Shown: positions 25,735 to 36,730 of the stretch, in pieces
Layout of the letters: every line of letters begins with the position of its first letter
Numbering within the stretch: the first letter of the stretch is position 1
Translations under genes and position numbers: made by a program
The notes under the pieces: model-generated
Told to the model about the DNA's origin: nothing
The model's input: only the letters and a program-made list of their open reading frames with translations
Databases searched by the model: none
Assembly: GCF_023093595.1 (NCBI RefSeq)
Contig: NZ_JALLIK010000097.1
Span: 1 to 64,000, forward strand
DNA length: 64,000 nucleotides
Direction: 5' to 3'
Source: Thauera aromatica_A
GTDB taxonomy: Bacteria; Pseudomonadota; Gammaproteobacteria; Burkholderiales; Rhodocyclaceae

Positions 25735-26490
25735 TCAGGCCTGGTCCTGCGTGCCTTCTTCCTCGACCTCGACGAACTCGTCGCCGCCGGCATCGACGAT
25801 TTCCTGCAGCACCTGGCTGCGTCCCTGGAGCACGGCATCGGCCACGCCGCGGGCGTAGAGGCGGATCGCGCGCGAGGAGTCGTCGTTGCCCGGGATCACG
25901 TAATCCACGCCTTCGGGCGAATGGTTGGTGTCGACCACGGCGACGACCGGAATACCCAGCTTCTGCGCTTCGGTGATGGCGATCTTGTGGTAGCCGACGT
26001 CGATCACGAACAGCGCATCGGGCAGACCGCCCATGTCCTTGATGCCGCCGATCGACTTCTGCAGCTTCTCGAGTTCGCGGCGCACGGTCAGCGCTTCGCG
26101 CTTTGACAGACGCTCGACCGAGCCGTCTTCCATCATCGCCTCGACTTCCTTCAGGCGCTTGATCGACTGCTTGACCGTCTTGAAGTTGGTCAGCATGCCG
26201 CCGAGCCAGCGCTCATCGACAAAAGGCATGCCCGCGCGCTGGGCTTCTTCGGCGATGATCTCGCGCGCCTGGCGCTTGGTGCTGACAAACAGGATGTTGC
26301 CGCGGTTGGCGGCGAGCTTGCGCGTGAACTCCACCGCTTCGTTGTACTTCACCATCGTCTTTTCGAGATTGACGATGTGGATCTTGTTGCGCTGACCGAA
26401 GATGTAGGGGGCCATGCGCGGGTTCCAGAATCGGGTCTGGTGGCCGAAATGGACGCCGGCTTCGAGCATCTGACGCATTGTGACTGACAT
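25735..26490 (-). CDS. rpsB: 30S ribosomal protein S2
   Basis: A 251-residue S2 protein. Diagnostic segments are MRQMLEAGVHFGHQTRFWNP, MAPYIFGQRNKIHIVNLEKT, FVDERWLGGMLTNFKTV, LPDALFVIDVGYHKIAITEA and PVVAVVDTNHSPEGVDYVIPG. It ends in an acidic tail. The ATG at 26490 has a GGAG ribosome-binding site 8 nt upstream. This is the first gene of the long minus-strand operon. An open extension to 26691 covers the leader and is not coding. Confidence 0.98.
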   Translation of the reverse strand: MSVTMRQMLEAGVHFGHQTRFWNPRMAPYIFGQRNKIHIVNLEKTMVKYNEAVEFTRKLAANRGNILFVSTKRQAREIIAEEAQRAGMPFVDERWLGGMLTNFKTVKQSIKRLKEVEAMMEDGSVERLSKREALTVRRELEKLQKSIGGIKDMGGLPDALFVIDVGYHKIAITEAQKLGIPVVAVVDTNHSPEGVDYVIPGNDDSSRAIRLYARGVADAVLQGRSQVLQEIVDAGGDEFVEVEEEGTQDQA

Positions 26491-26695
26491 GTGTGACTCC
26501 AAACTAAAAGGGTTGAGCCTCCGCCCTGCAGAGGGGATCGCGACATCCGGCGCGCTTTGCACGCTAGCGGATGCTGGTCCCCGACACGCCATCGACTGCG
26601 AAATGAAAGCCGTGCATGCCGCACTTTGCCTTCCCGCGCCGATGGACCCTTTCCTGCCGGGCGTGCGGATTTTGCCTGCCTGAGCAGACAAGCCG
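26491..26695 (-). promoter_or_regulatory. rpsB untranslated leader
   Basis: The 322-nt gap between rpsB and the divergent map gene holds no gene. Most of it, about 200 nt, would be the 5' leader of the rpsB transcript if the proposed promoter is right. A long structured leader fits the known habit of S2 to repress its own operon by binding the rpsB leader. I did not identify the conserved S2-leader fold with certainty. The rest (about 26,730-26,812) should carry the map promoter, for which I see no strong -35/-10 pair. Confidence 0.35.
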
Positions 26696-26698
26696 GCG

Positions 26699-26728
26699 AT
26701 ATTAACATGGCGTCAGCAGGCCACTCAA
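26699..26728 (-). promoter_or_regulatory. candidate sigma70 promoter of the rpsB operon
   Basis: On the minus strand, TTGAGT (26723-26728) is followed after 18 nt by TAATAT (26699-26704). The -35 matches 4 of 6 consensus bases and the -10 matches 4 of 6. It lies about 210 nt upstream of rpsB and is among the most AT-rich spots of the gap. Moderate support only. Confidence 0.4.
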
Positions 26729-26812
26729 GGCTTGTGCCGCTCGGCGTTTGCCCACGCGGGGCGCTTGCGATAGCCTTGTCGTATTTTCCGCCCCAACCCA
26801 GAAGAACAGACA

Positions 26813-27634
26813 ATGAGCATCACCATCAAGACCCCTGAAGAGATCGAACGGATGCGCACGGCCTGCCGCCTCGCCGCCGAAGTGCTCGACTACATCGCCC
26901 CCTTCGTCGTCCCCGGGGTGACCACGGCCGAACTCGACCGCCTGTGCCACGACTACATGGTCGATGTCCAGCACACCATTCCCGCGCCGCTCAACTACGC
27001 GCCTCCGGGCTACACCCCCTACCCGAAATCGATCTGCACTTCGATCAACCATCAGGTCTGCCACGGCGTCCCCGGCGGTAAGGCGCTGAAGAAAGGCGAC
27101 ATCGTCAATATCGACATCACGGTGATCAAGGACGGCTTTCACGGTGACACCAGCCGGATGTACCTGGTCGGCGGCGAAGGCAGCGCCAGCATCATCGCCC
27201 GGCGCCTGACCCACATCACCTACGAGTGCCTGTGGCTGGGCATCGCTGCGGTCCATCCCGGTGGCCGCCTGGGCGACATCGGCGCCGCGATCCAGAAGCA
27301 TGCCGAGGGCAACGGCTTTTCGGTGGTGCGCGAATTCTGCGGCCACGGCATCGGGCGCAATTTCCACGAGGACCCGCAGGTCCTGCACTACGGCAAGGCC
27401 GGCACCGGGCCGGAACTGAAGCCGGGGATGATCTTCACCATCGAACCGATGATCAATGCGGGCAAGGCGGCGATCTCCGAGTTGCCCGACGGCTGGACCA
27501 TCGTCACCAAGGACCGCAGCCTGTCCGCACAGTGGGAACATACCGTTCTGGTGACCGAAACCGGGGTCGAAGTGCTCACCCTGTCCGCCCACTGCCCGCC
27601 GCCGCCCGCCCTGGTCGCGGCCCGCTTCGGCTGA
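26813..27634 (+). CDS. map: type I methionine aminopeptidase
   Basis: A 273-residue enzyme that removes the initiator Met from nascent proteins. The five metal ligands are visible in order: Asp and Asp (KGDIVNIDITVIKDGFHGDTSR), His (CGHGIGRNFHEDP), Glu (TIEPMIN) and Glu (WEHTVLVTE). The length is normal for the bacterial type I form. It is transcribed divergently from rpsB, the common arrangement, and an AGAAG sequence precedes the ATG. glnD follows 29 nt downstream. Confidence 0.97.
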   Translation: MSITIKTPEEIERMRTACRLAAEVLDYIAPFVVPGVTTAELDRLCHDYMVDVQHTIPAPLNYAPPGYTPYPKSICTSINHQVCHGVPGGKALKKGDIVNIDITVIKDGFHGDTSRMYLVGGEGSASIIARRLTHITYECLWLGIAAVHPGGRLGDIGAAIQKHAEGNGFSVVREFCGHGIGRNFHEDPQVLHYGKAGTGPELKPGMIFTIEPMINAGKAAISELPDGWTIVTKDRSLSAQWEHTVLVTETGVEVLTLSAHCPPPPALVAARFG

Positions 27635-27663
27635 CGTGGGCTTCGAGCGGGACGCCCGCCCCG

Positions 27664-30240
27664 ATGTACGACGCACTGACCGCTGCGCTGCAGCCGACCG
27701 TGGCGGCGGCGAGACGCCGGCTCGCCGAGGGCATGGCCGCCCTGCGCGCCCGCTACGAGGCCAGGCCGCAGACCGCCACCGTGCTCAGGGGACGGGCGCA
27801 GCTCGTCGATGAGGCGATCTCGACCCTGTGGGCGGCCTGCGCCATGCCCCCGCCCGCCGCCGTGGTCGCGGTGGGCGGCTACGGCCGGGGCGAGCTGTTT
27901 CCCGCTTCCGATGTCGATCTGCTGATCCTGCTGCCGGCACCGGCCGACGCCGACCTCCAAGTGCGCCTCGCCGCGCTGGTCGGCGCGCTGTGGGACATGG
28001 GCCTCGAAATCGGCCACGCGGTGCGCACGGTGGACGAATGCCTGGTGATCGCGGCAGACGACATCACCGTGCAGACGAACCTGCTCGAGGCGCGGCTGCT
28101 CGCGGGCAGCGCGGCGCTGTTCGGCGAACTCTGCGCGCGCTACCGCGAAGCCCTCGACGTGCGCACCTTCTTCAAGGCTAAGCGACTCGAACAGGAACAG
28201 CGCTACGCCCGCTTCAACGAAACGCCGTACGCGCTCGAACCCAACTGCAAGGAAAGCCCGGGGGGACTGCGCGACCTGCAGATGCTCGGCTGGATCGCGC
28301 GCGCCGCCGGCCTCGGTCGCAACTGGCGCGACCTCGCGCGCCGGCGCCTGATCACCGGGGGCGAGGCGGGCGAACTGCGCAAGGTCGAGCGTTTCCTCCA
28401 GCATCTGCGCATCCGCCTGCACTACCTCGCGGGGCGGGCCGAAGACCGCCTGCTCTTCGATCACCAGGAAAAACTCGCCGCGATCCTGGGCATCGAAGCC
28501 ACCGCTACCCGCCGCGCCTCCGAAGTGCTGATGCAGCGCTACTACGTCACCGCCAAGATCGTCATGCAGCTCAATACCGTGCTGCTGCAGAACTACGGCA
28601 GCGTGATCTTTCCCGACCGCGGCGCGGCGATCGTCGTCAATGCCCGTTTCCAGGTCGTACACGAACTGCTCGACCTGCGCGAGGAAGACCTGTTCGAGCG
28701 CGAGCCGGCGGCCATCCTCGAATCCTTCCTGCTGCTCGAGCAACGCTCCGAGCTCAAGGGCATGAGCGCGCGCATGCTGCGCGCCCTATGGATCAACCGG
28801 AACCGGGTCAACGCCGCTTTTCGCGCCCGCCCCGAGCACCGCGCCCTGTTTTTGCAGATCCTCCAGCAAAAGCGCGGCATCCTCCATGCCTTCCGGCGGA
28901 TGAACGAATACGGCATCCTGTCGCGCTACATTCCGGCCTGGCGCCGGATCGTCGGTCAGATGCAGCACGACCTCTTCCACGTCTACACCGTGGACCAGCA
29001 CATCCTGATGGTGCTGCGCAACCTGCGCCGCTTCACGATGGGCGAACACGCGCACGAATACCCGCTGATGACGCGCTTGATGATGGGCTTCGAGCGCTAC
29101 TGGCTGCTTTACCTCGCCGCCCTCTTCCACGACATCGCCAAGGGCCGTGGCGGCGACCATTCCAAGCTGGGGATGGCCGACGCACGCGAGTTCTGCACGC
29201 AGCACGCCCTGCCCGACGAAGACGGCGCGCTGGTCGTCTGGCTGGTCGAGCACCACCTGACGATGTCGCACGTCGCGCAAAAGGAAGACACCTCCGACCC
29301 CGAAATCATCGCGCGCTTCGCTGCCGTCGTCGGCGACGAGCGCCGCCTGGTCGCGCTCTACCTGCTCACCCATGCCGATGTCCGCGGCACCAGCCCGAAA
29401 GTGTGGAATGGCTGGAAGGGCAAGCTGCTCGAAGACCTGTTCTTCGCTACCCGCCGCCTGCTGCGCGGCGCCACGCCGCAGGAAGCACTCGGCCTCGACG
29501 ACCGCCTCGAGGACGCGCGCAAGCTGCTGCGCTACTACGGCTTGCGCCCGGGCATCGAGGAGGCGCTGTGGGCGCAGCTCGACCCGGTGTATTTCATGCG
29601 CCACTCCGCCGAGGAGATCGCTTGGCACACCCGCGTGCTCTACCACCGCCCCCGCTCCGAACAGCCGGTGGTGAAGGCGCGCGTCGCCGAGGGCGAGGAC
29701 GGCGTGCAGGTGATGGTGTTCACCCGTGACCAGAAGGATTTGTTCGTACACCTGACCGGCCTCTTCGGGCGCATGGGCTTCACCATTCTCGACGCCAAGG
29801 TACACACCACCCGCCACGGCTTCGCCCTCGACAGCTTCATGTTGCAGGACCCCGGGCATGCGGCCTCGTACCGCAACATCGTCACCCTCATCGAACATGA
29901 GCTGAGCACCCGCCTGCAGTCCCCGGGCGCACCCGAGCGCCCCGCGCGCGGGCGGATGTCGCGCCAGGTCCGGCATTTTCCGATCACCCCGGAAGTCAGC
30001 ATCCGCCCCGACGAGGCCGGCCGCCACTACGTGCTGTCGCTGACCGCGGCGGATCGGCCGGGGCTGCTGTTCGATGTCGCCTCGGTCCTCGCCGCCCACG
30101 GCATCCGCCTGCACACGGCGAAGATCGCCACCCTGGGCGAGCGCGTCGAGGACGCGTTCCTGCTCACCGGCCAGGCGCTGGCGCAGGATACCCAGGTCCT
30201 GAAGATCGAGCGCGAGCTGCTCGAGCGCCTGCAGGTTTGA
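27664..30240 (+). CDS. glnD: bifunctional [protein-PII] uridylyltransferase / uridylyl-removing enzyme
   Basis: An 858-residue nitrogen sensor that uridylylates PII proteins when glutamine is low and removes UMP when it is high. The nucleotidyltransferase site is VAVGGYGRGELFPASDVDLL (residues ~64-83). An HD phosphohydrolase domain follows (LAALFHDIAKGRGGDHSKLG, residues ~485-505), and two ACT glutamine-sensing domains end the protein (from ~680 and ~785; YVLSLTAADRPGLLFDVASV in the second). The start at 27664 is used; the frame is open upstream but that stretch lies inside map. Spacing to map suggests co-transcription. Confidence 0.96.
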   Translation: MYDALTAALQPTVAAARRRLAEGMAALRARYEARPQTATVLRGRAQLVDEAISTLWAACAMPPPAAVVAVGGYGRGELFPASDVDLLILLPAPADADLQVRLAALVGALWDMGLEIGHAVRTVDECLVIAADDITVQTNLLEARLLAGSAALFGELCARYREALDVRTFFKAKRLEQEQRYARFNETPYALEPNCKESPGGLRDLQMLGWIARAAGLGRNWRDLARRRLITGGEAGELRKVERFLQHLRIRLHYLAGRAEDRLLFDHQEKLAAILGIEATATRRASEVLMQRYYVTAKIVMQLNTVLLQNYGSVIFPDRGAAIVVNARFQVVHELLDLREEDLFEREPAAILESFLLLEQRSELKGMSARMLRALWINRNRVNAAFRARPEHRALFLQILQQKRGILHAFRRMNEYGILSRYIPAWRRIVGQMQHDLFHVYTVDQHILMVLRNLRRFTMGEHAHEYPLMTRLMMGFERYWLLYLAALFHDIAKGRGGDHSKLGMADAREFCTQHALPDEDGALVVWLVEHHLTMSHVAQKEDTSDPEIIARFAAVVGDERRLVALYLLTHADVRGTSPKVWNGWKGKLLEDLFFATRRLLRGATPQEALGLDDRLEDARKLLRYYGLRPGIEEALWAQLDPVYFMRHSAEEIAWHTRVLYHRPRSEQPVVKARVAEGEDGVQVMVFTRDQKDLFVHLTGLFGRMGFTILDAKVHTTRHGFALDSFMLQDPGHAASYRNIVTLIEHELSTRLQSPGAPERPARGRMSRQVRHFPITPEVSIRPDEAGRHYVLSLTAADRPGLLFDVASVLAAHGIRLHTAKIATLGERVEDAFLLTGQALAQDTQVLKIERELLERLQV

Positions 30241-30247
30241 GCAGAAC

Positions 30248-30754
30248 TCAGTGACCCTTGCCCGCCAGCCGGTCCATCGCAGCGTAAAGGAGACCGGAAA
30301 CGACGAAAGTCAGGTGAATGCCGACCATCCAGCCGAGATGGCTGTCGGTGAGGTTGGCGACGTTCATGAAGGCCTTCAGCAGCTCGATCCCGGAAATCGC
30401 CACGATCGAGCCGATCAGCTTGAGCTTCAGGTCGGAGAAGCCGATGTGGCCCATCCAGTCGGGGCGGTCGCGGTGGCTGTGCAGATCCTCCATTTTCGAG
30501 ACGAAGTTCTCGTAGCCGCTGAACATGATGATGATCAACAGATTCATGATCAGCGCGATGTCGACCAGCGACAGGACGCCGATGATGAGCTCGCCGCCGC
30601 TGGCGGTGAAGATGCCGGCGAACAGGCGCACGATTTCCTTGCCGAACTTCACCAGCAGCAGCAACATCGCCAGCACCAGCCCGAAATAGACCGGCGCCAT
30701 CAGCCAGCGGCTGGCGAACAGCACATGTTCGAACGCGCTTTCCAGACGTTTCAT
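30248..30754 (-). CDS. UPF0114 (YqhA-like) inner-membrane protein
   Basis: A 168-residue membrane protein of the UPF0114/YqhA type. Three to four hydrophobic helices are visible (WLMAPVYFGLVLAMLLLL, GVLSLVDIALIMNLLIIIMF, LIGSIVAISGIELLKAFM, GIHLTFVVSGLLYAAMD). The family opening KRLESAFEHVLFASRWLMAP is clear. The ATG at 30754 has a strong GAGGAG site 5 nt before it, so it is preferred over an ATG nine codons upstream. Function is unknown. It converges with glnD and probably shares a transcript with the upstream phosphorylase gene, whose stop is 8 nt away. Confidence 0.88.
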   Translation of the reverse strand: MKRLESAFEHVLFASRWLMAPVYFGLVLAMLLLLVKFGKEIVRLFAGIFTASGGELIIGVLSLVDIALIMNLLIIIMFSGYENFVSKMEDLHSHRDRPDWMGHIGFSDLKLKLIGSIVAISGIELLKAFMNVANLTDSHLGWMVGIHLTFVVSGLLYAAMDRLAGKGH

Positions 30755-30762
30755 ATCGCTCC

Positions 30763-31500
30763 TCAGACCCGGCAAAGACATTCGAGCACGGCGCGCACGC
30801 GCACCATGGACTCCTGCAGCACCACTTCGATGTCGTCGAAATGGATGCCGTGCTCGCTCGACGAGCGGCCCGCTGCGTAGTTCACCACCACGTTGATCGC
30901 CGCATAGGGAAGCTCGAGTTCGCGCGCGAGCACCGCTTCGGGCATCGCCGTCATGCCCACGAGTTCGGCGCCGTCGCGCTCGAAGCGGTCGATTTCCGCC
31001 GCCGTTTCCAGGCGCGGCCCCTGGGCCGCAGCATAGACGCCGCCGTCGAAGGCGCTGTCGCCCGCCGCCGTTGCCGCGCGCAGCAGCCGCTGGCGCAAGG
31101 CCTCGTCATAGGGGCGGGTGAAATCGACGTGCCGCACCGGAGTGTCGATGCCGTCAAAAAAGGTGCTCTCGCGCCCCCAGGTGTAATCGATGATCTGGTT
31201 CGGCACCACCAGCGTGCCCGGCGGCCAGTCGGCGCGGATGCTGCCCACCGAGGCCACCGAGACGATGCCCTCGACCTTGGCCTGCTTCAGCGCCCAGATA
31301 TTGGCGCGGTAATTGACCCGGTGCGGCGGAATGGTGTGGCCGTGGCCGTGGCGGGCGAGAAAGACCACCGGCGCCTCGCACATCCTGCCGAACGTCAGTG
31401 CAGCGGAAGGCTCGCCGAAGGGCGTGCGCGCCACTTCACGGCGCACGTTTTCCATATTCGAAAGCTGCGTCAGGCCGCTGCCGCCGATGATTGCGAGCAT
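30763..31500 (-). CDS. S-methyl-5'-thioinosine phosphorylase (purine nucleoside phosphorylase family)
   Basis: A 245-residue member of the MTAP/PNP phosphorylase family. The length and opening (MLAIIGGSGLTQLSNMENV) resemble the methylthioinosine phosphorylase of Pseudomonas rather than the longer MTA phosphorylases. Key segments are FLARHGHGHTIPPHRVNYRAN, VASVGSIRADWPPGTLVVPNQ, QGPRLETAAEIDRF and VGMTAMPEAVLARELELPYA. It would salvage purine and methylthioribose-1-phosphate from polyamine by-products. The start at 31500 has GGAG upstream; an ATG five codons earlier has none. It could instead accept methylthioadenosine, which sequence alone cannot exclude. Confidence 0.82.
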   Translation of the reverse strand: MLAIIGGSGLTQLSNMENVRREVARTPFGEPSAALTFGRMCEAPVVFLARHGHGHTIPPHRVNYRANIWALKQAKVEGIVSVASVGSIRADWPPGTLVVPNQIIDYTWGRESTFFDGIDTPVRHVDFTRPYDEALRQRLLRAATAAGDSAFDGGVYAAAQGPRLETAAEIDRFERDGAELVGMTAMPEAVLARELELPYAAINVVVNYAAGRSSSEHGIHFDDIEVVLQESMVRVRAVLECLCRV

Positions 31501-31631
31501 TGAGCGAAACTCCATGGAACGGGGCGGCGGATTCTATCACGGGCCCGTTCCCGCCCAGCTCGCCGAGAATTCATGTTGCAGCGCCGCAGCCCATGGTAGA
31601 ATCCTCGCCCTTTCAAAGACTTCCCGCCTCC

Positions 31632-33449
<1,818 letters not shown>

Positions 33450-33491
33450 TCCCCGACGCCTGATCCATCTCGTTCTGCACCTGCAGGCGAC

Positions 33492-33524
33492 GAGGCCCCG
33501 CCGGGAACATCCCGCCGGGGCCTC
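33492..33524. terminator. bidirectional hairpin terminator between typA and galU
   Basis: A 15-bp inverted repeat with one mismatch (arms beginning GAGGCCCCG and ending CGGGGCCTC) around a 3-nt loop. It lies in the 174-nt gap between the convergent typA and galU genes. A clear T run is missing on either side, so efficiency is uncertain, but stem length and position fit a shared terminator. Confidence 0.6.
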
Positions 33525-33623
33525 TGTCCTTCCGTGCCCGCCGGCGGGATCGCGCTGGCGCCGATCCCGCGACGCCGGAGCGCCGGAGCGCCCGAGTCGT
33601 CGGGCGCCACCGCCGATGAACGG

Positions 33624-34532
33624 TTATTTCTTCTTGCCGCTGGCCGCTTCCCCGCCGAAACGGCCGCGGAGATACTGCGCGAATTCGGCTCCGGTTTCCG
33701 AGTGGCGCAGGCCGAATTCGATCGTCGCCTTCAGGTACCCTAGTTTGGAGCCGCAGTCGTAGCGCACGCCGTCGAACTGGTACGCCAGCACCGCCTCCTC
33801 CTTCAGCAGTGAGGCGATCCCGTCGGTGAGCTGGTATTCCCCTCCCGCGCCCGGCTTCAATGCGCGGATGTGGTCGAAGATGCGCGGAGTCAGGATGTAG
33901 CGCCCGACCACGGCCTGGGTGGTAGGAGCTTCTTCGGGTTTCGGCTTTTCGACGATGCCGGTCATGCGCTGCACCTGACCCTTGTCGGTCTCGGTGCTGA
34001 CGATGCCGTAGCTGCGGGTTTCCTCGCGCGGCACGTTCATGGTGCCGAGCACCGAGCAGCGGTGGTAATTGTAGACATCGACCATCTGCTTCAGCACCGG
34101 CTTGCCGTCCTTGTTGTCGAGCAGGTCGTCGGCGAGGATCACGGCAAAGGCCTCGTCGCTGACCACGTGGCTCGCGCACAACACCGCATGGCCCAGACCG
34201 AGCGCTTCGGACTGGCGGATGTAGATGCAGTTGACCCCCTTCGGCACGGTCTTGCGCACGATTTCGAGCAGTTCTTTCTTGCCGCGCGCTTCGAGCTCGG
34301 TTTCCAGCTCGTAGGCCTTGTCGAAGTGATCCTCGATCGAACGCTTGGTGCGACCGGTGATGAAGATCATGTCGGTGATCCCGGCCGCCACGGCTTCCTC
34401 GACCGCGTACTGGATCAGCGGCTTGTCGACGATCGGCAGCATTTCCTTCGGGCTGGCCTTGGTCGCCGGCAGAAAGCGCGTGCCCATGCCGGCAACCGGG
34501 AACACCGCCTTGGTGACCTTCTTCATTTTCAT
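33624..34532 (-). CDS. galU: UTP-glucose-1-phosphate uridylyltransferase
   Basis: A 302-residue nucleotidyltransferase that makes UDP-glucose for LPS core, exopolysaccharide and trehalose. Recognisable segments are KAVFPVAGMGTRFLPATKAS, PKEMLPIVDKPLIQYAVEEA, SEALGLGHAVLCA, FAVILADDLLDN and YRYDCGSKLGYLKA-like (VRYDCGSKLGYLKATIE). It ends in a Lys-rich tail. GGGAG lies 5 nt ahead of the ATG. It stands 70 nt downstream of ligA and could share its transcript. Confidence 0.96.
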   Translation of the reverse strand: MKMKKVTKAVFPVAGMGTRFLPATKASPKEMLPIVDKPLIQYAVEEAVAAGITDMIFITGRTKRSIEDHFDKAYELETELEARGKKELLEIVRKTVPKGVNCIYIRQSEALGLGHAVLCASHVVSDEAFAVILADDLLDNKDGKPVLKQMVDVYNYHRCSVLGTMNVPREETRSYGIVSTETDKGQVQRMTGIVEKPKPEEAPTTQAVVGRYILTPRIFDHIRALKPGAGGEYQLTDGIASLLKEEAVLAYQFDGVRYDCGSKLGYLKATIEFGLRHSETGAEFAQYLRGRFGGEAASGKKK

Positions 34533-34602
34533 TGCTCTCCCAGAGTGAAAGATTGCTGCATTGCAGCGGGCACGATCCTGCGCCGATCCGCCCCCGGCCG
34601 CA

Positions 34603-36717
34603 TCAGCCGTTCATGTCCGTTTCGTTCAGCAGCGCGCGCAGCCCGTCCTCGTCGAGGATGGCAAGGCCGAGCGCCTGCGCCTTGTCCAGCTTCGAGCCGG
34701 CTTCGGCACCGGCCACCACGTAGTGGGTCTTCTTCGATACCGAGCCGGCGACCTTGCCGCCCCGCGCCTCGATCAGCGCCTTGGCTTCGTCGCGGCTGAG
34801 TGTCGGCAGGGTCCCGGTGAGCACGAAAGTCTTGCCCGCGAAGGCCCCGGCCGCCGCAGTCGCCGGCTCATTCTCCTGCCATTGCACGCCGGCCGCACGC
34901 AGCTGCACGATGACTTCGCGGTTGTGCGACTCGGCAAAGAATTCGGCGATCGACTTCGCCACGATCGGGCCCACGTCCGGCACCTGCTGCAGCGCATCGA
35001 CGCCGGCGGCCATCAGCGCATCCAGCTTGCCGAAGTGGCGTGCCAGATCGCGCGCGGTGGCCTCGCCCACGTTGCGGATGCCGAGCGCGAAAATGAAGCG
35101 CGCCAGCGTCGTGCTGCGACTCTTCTCGATCGCGGCCAGCAGGTTCTGCGCCGACTTTTCGCCCATGCGCTCGAGCCCGGCGAGCGCAAGCACGTCCAGC
35201 CGGTACAGATCCACCGGCGTCTTGACGGTGGCCGCATCGACCAGCTGATCGACCAGTTTGTCGCCCAGGCCCTCGATATCCATCGCCCGCCGGCCGGCAA
35301 AGTGCAGCAGCGCCTGCTTGCGCTGCGCCGGGCAGAACAGGCCGCCGGTGCAGCGGGCCGCCGCCTCGTCCTCACCGCGCACGACATGCGAGCCGCACAC
35401 CGGGCAGGTGGGGAATTTATCCAGCAGCACGAAGCGCGGCAGCTCGCGGGTCCGGCGCTCGAGCACCGGCGCGACGACTTCCGGAATGACGTCGCCGGCG
35501 CGGCGCACGATCACCCAATCGCCGATGCGCACGTCCTTGCGGTCGATCTCGTCCTGATTGTGCAGGGTGGCGTTGGTCACCGTGACTCCGCCGACGAATA
35601 CCGGCTCGAGCCGCGCCACCGGAGTCAGCGCTCCGGTGCGCCCGACCTGCACCTCGATGTCGCGCAGCAAGGTCACCGCCTCCTGCGCCGGATATTTGTG
35701 CGCGACCGCCCAGCGCGGTTCGCGGGTCAGGAAGCCGAGGCGCTGCTGCAGGGCGAGCGCATTGACCTTGTACACCACGCCGTCGATGTCGAACGCCAGC
35801 GCCTCGCGCAGCGCACCGATGCGGTCATGGAATCCGGCCAGCCCGGCGCCGCCCCGCACCACCTCGCGGTACGCACACACCGGCAGGCCGAAGGCAGCGA
35901 CGGCGTCGAGCACTCCGGCATGGGTCGGCGGCAGCGTCCACCCCACGGTCTCGCCCAGGCCGTAGGCGAAGAACGACAAGGGGCGGCGCGCGGCGACGGC
36001 GGGATCGAGCTGTCGGATGCTGCCGGCAGCGGCATTCCGCGGATTGACGAAGACCTTGTCGCCGGCTTCGGCCTGGCGGCGGTTGAGGGCCTCGAAATCG
36101 TCGCGGCGCAGGTAGATTTCACCGCGGATCTCGAGCACCGGCGGCGCCTCGCCGCGCAGGCGCAAGGGAATCGCCTTCACCGTCCGGACGTTGGCGGTCA
36201 CATCCTCGCCGGTTTCACCGTCGCCGCGGGTGGCGGCCTGGACCAGCACGCCGTGCTCATAGCGCAGGTTGATCGCCAAGCCGTCGAACTTGAGCTCGAC
36301 CGCGTATTCGACTTCGGGATCGCCCTCCCCCAGGCCCAGCTCGCGGCGCGTGCGTGCATCGAACGCCCAGGCCCCGCTCGCCTCGGTGTCGGTTTCGGTG
36401 CGGATCGACAGCATCGGCAGCCGGTGGCGCACCGGAGCGAACTGGGCGAGCGGCTGGCCGCCCACGCGCCGGGTCGGCGAGTCCGCCGTGCACAGCGCCG
36501 GATCGGCGGTCTCGAGCGCCTGCAGTTCGCGAAACAGGCGGTCGTATTCGGCGTCCGGAATGGTCGGCGCGTCGAGCACGTAGTAAGCGTGGTCGTGGCG
36601 CGCGATTTGCGCACGCAGTTCGGCTGCGCGCAGAGCGGCCGCGTTCGGGTCGTCCTTGCCGGACGCGGCGGGGCGATCGCCGCGCGGCTGCGCGGCACCG
36701 TTCGCAAATGGATCCAT
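34603..36717 (-). CDS. ligA: NAD-dependent DNA ligase
   Basis: A ~704-residue LigA that seals nicks in replication and repair. The adenylated lysine lies in VELKFDGLAINLRYE (K ~143), followed by TRGDGETGEDVTANVRT. The OB fold, a four-Cys zinc finger (CPVCGSHVV...GGLFCPAQ), helix-hairpin-helix repeats and a C-terminal BRCT domain (GKTFVLTGTLPTLSRDEAK) follow. Start choice is between a GTG at 36720 and an ATG at 36717; no strong ribosome-binding site decides, and the ATG is used. It begins 13 nt after zipA, the common zipA-ligA order. Confidence 0.96.
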   Translation of the reverse strand: MDPFANGAAQPRGDRPAASGKDDPNAAALRAAELRAQIARHDHAYYVLDAPTIPDAEYDRLFRELQALETADPALCTADSPTRRVGGQPLAQFAPVRHRLPMLSIRTETDTEASGAWAFDARTRRELGLGEGDPEVEYAVELKFDGLAINLRYEHGVLVQAATRGDGETGEDVTANVRTVKAIPLRLRGEAPPVLEIRGEIYLRRDDFEALNRRQAEAGDKVFVNPRNAAAGSIRQLDPAVAARRPLSFFAYGLGETVGWTLPPTHAGVLDAVAAFGLPVCAYREVVRGGAGLAGFHDRIGALREALAFDIDGVVYKVNALALQQRLGFLTREPRWAVAHKYPAQEAVTLLRDIEVQVGRTGALTPVARLEPVFVGGVTVTNATLHNQDEIDRKDVRIGDWVIVRRAGDVIPEVVAPVLERRTRELPRFVLLDKFPTCPVCGSHVVRGEDEAAARCTGGLFCPAQRKQALLHFAGRRAMDIEGLGDKLVDQLVDAATVKTPVDLYRLDVLALAGLERMGEKSAQNLLAAIEKSRSTTLARFIFALGIRNVGEATARDLARHFGKLDALMAAGVDALQQVPDVGPIVAKSIAEFFAESHNREVIVQLRAAGVQWQENEPATAAAGAFAGKTFVLTGTLPTLSRDEAKALIEARGGKVAGSVSKKTHYVVAGAEAGSKLDKAQALGLAILDEDGLRALLNETDMNG

Positions 36718-36730
36718 CACGCCAGGATCG

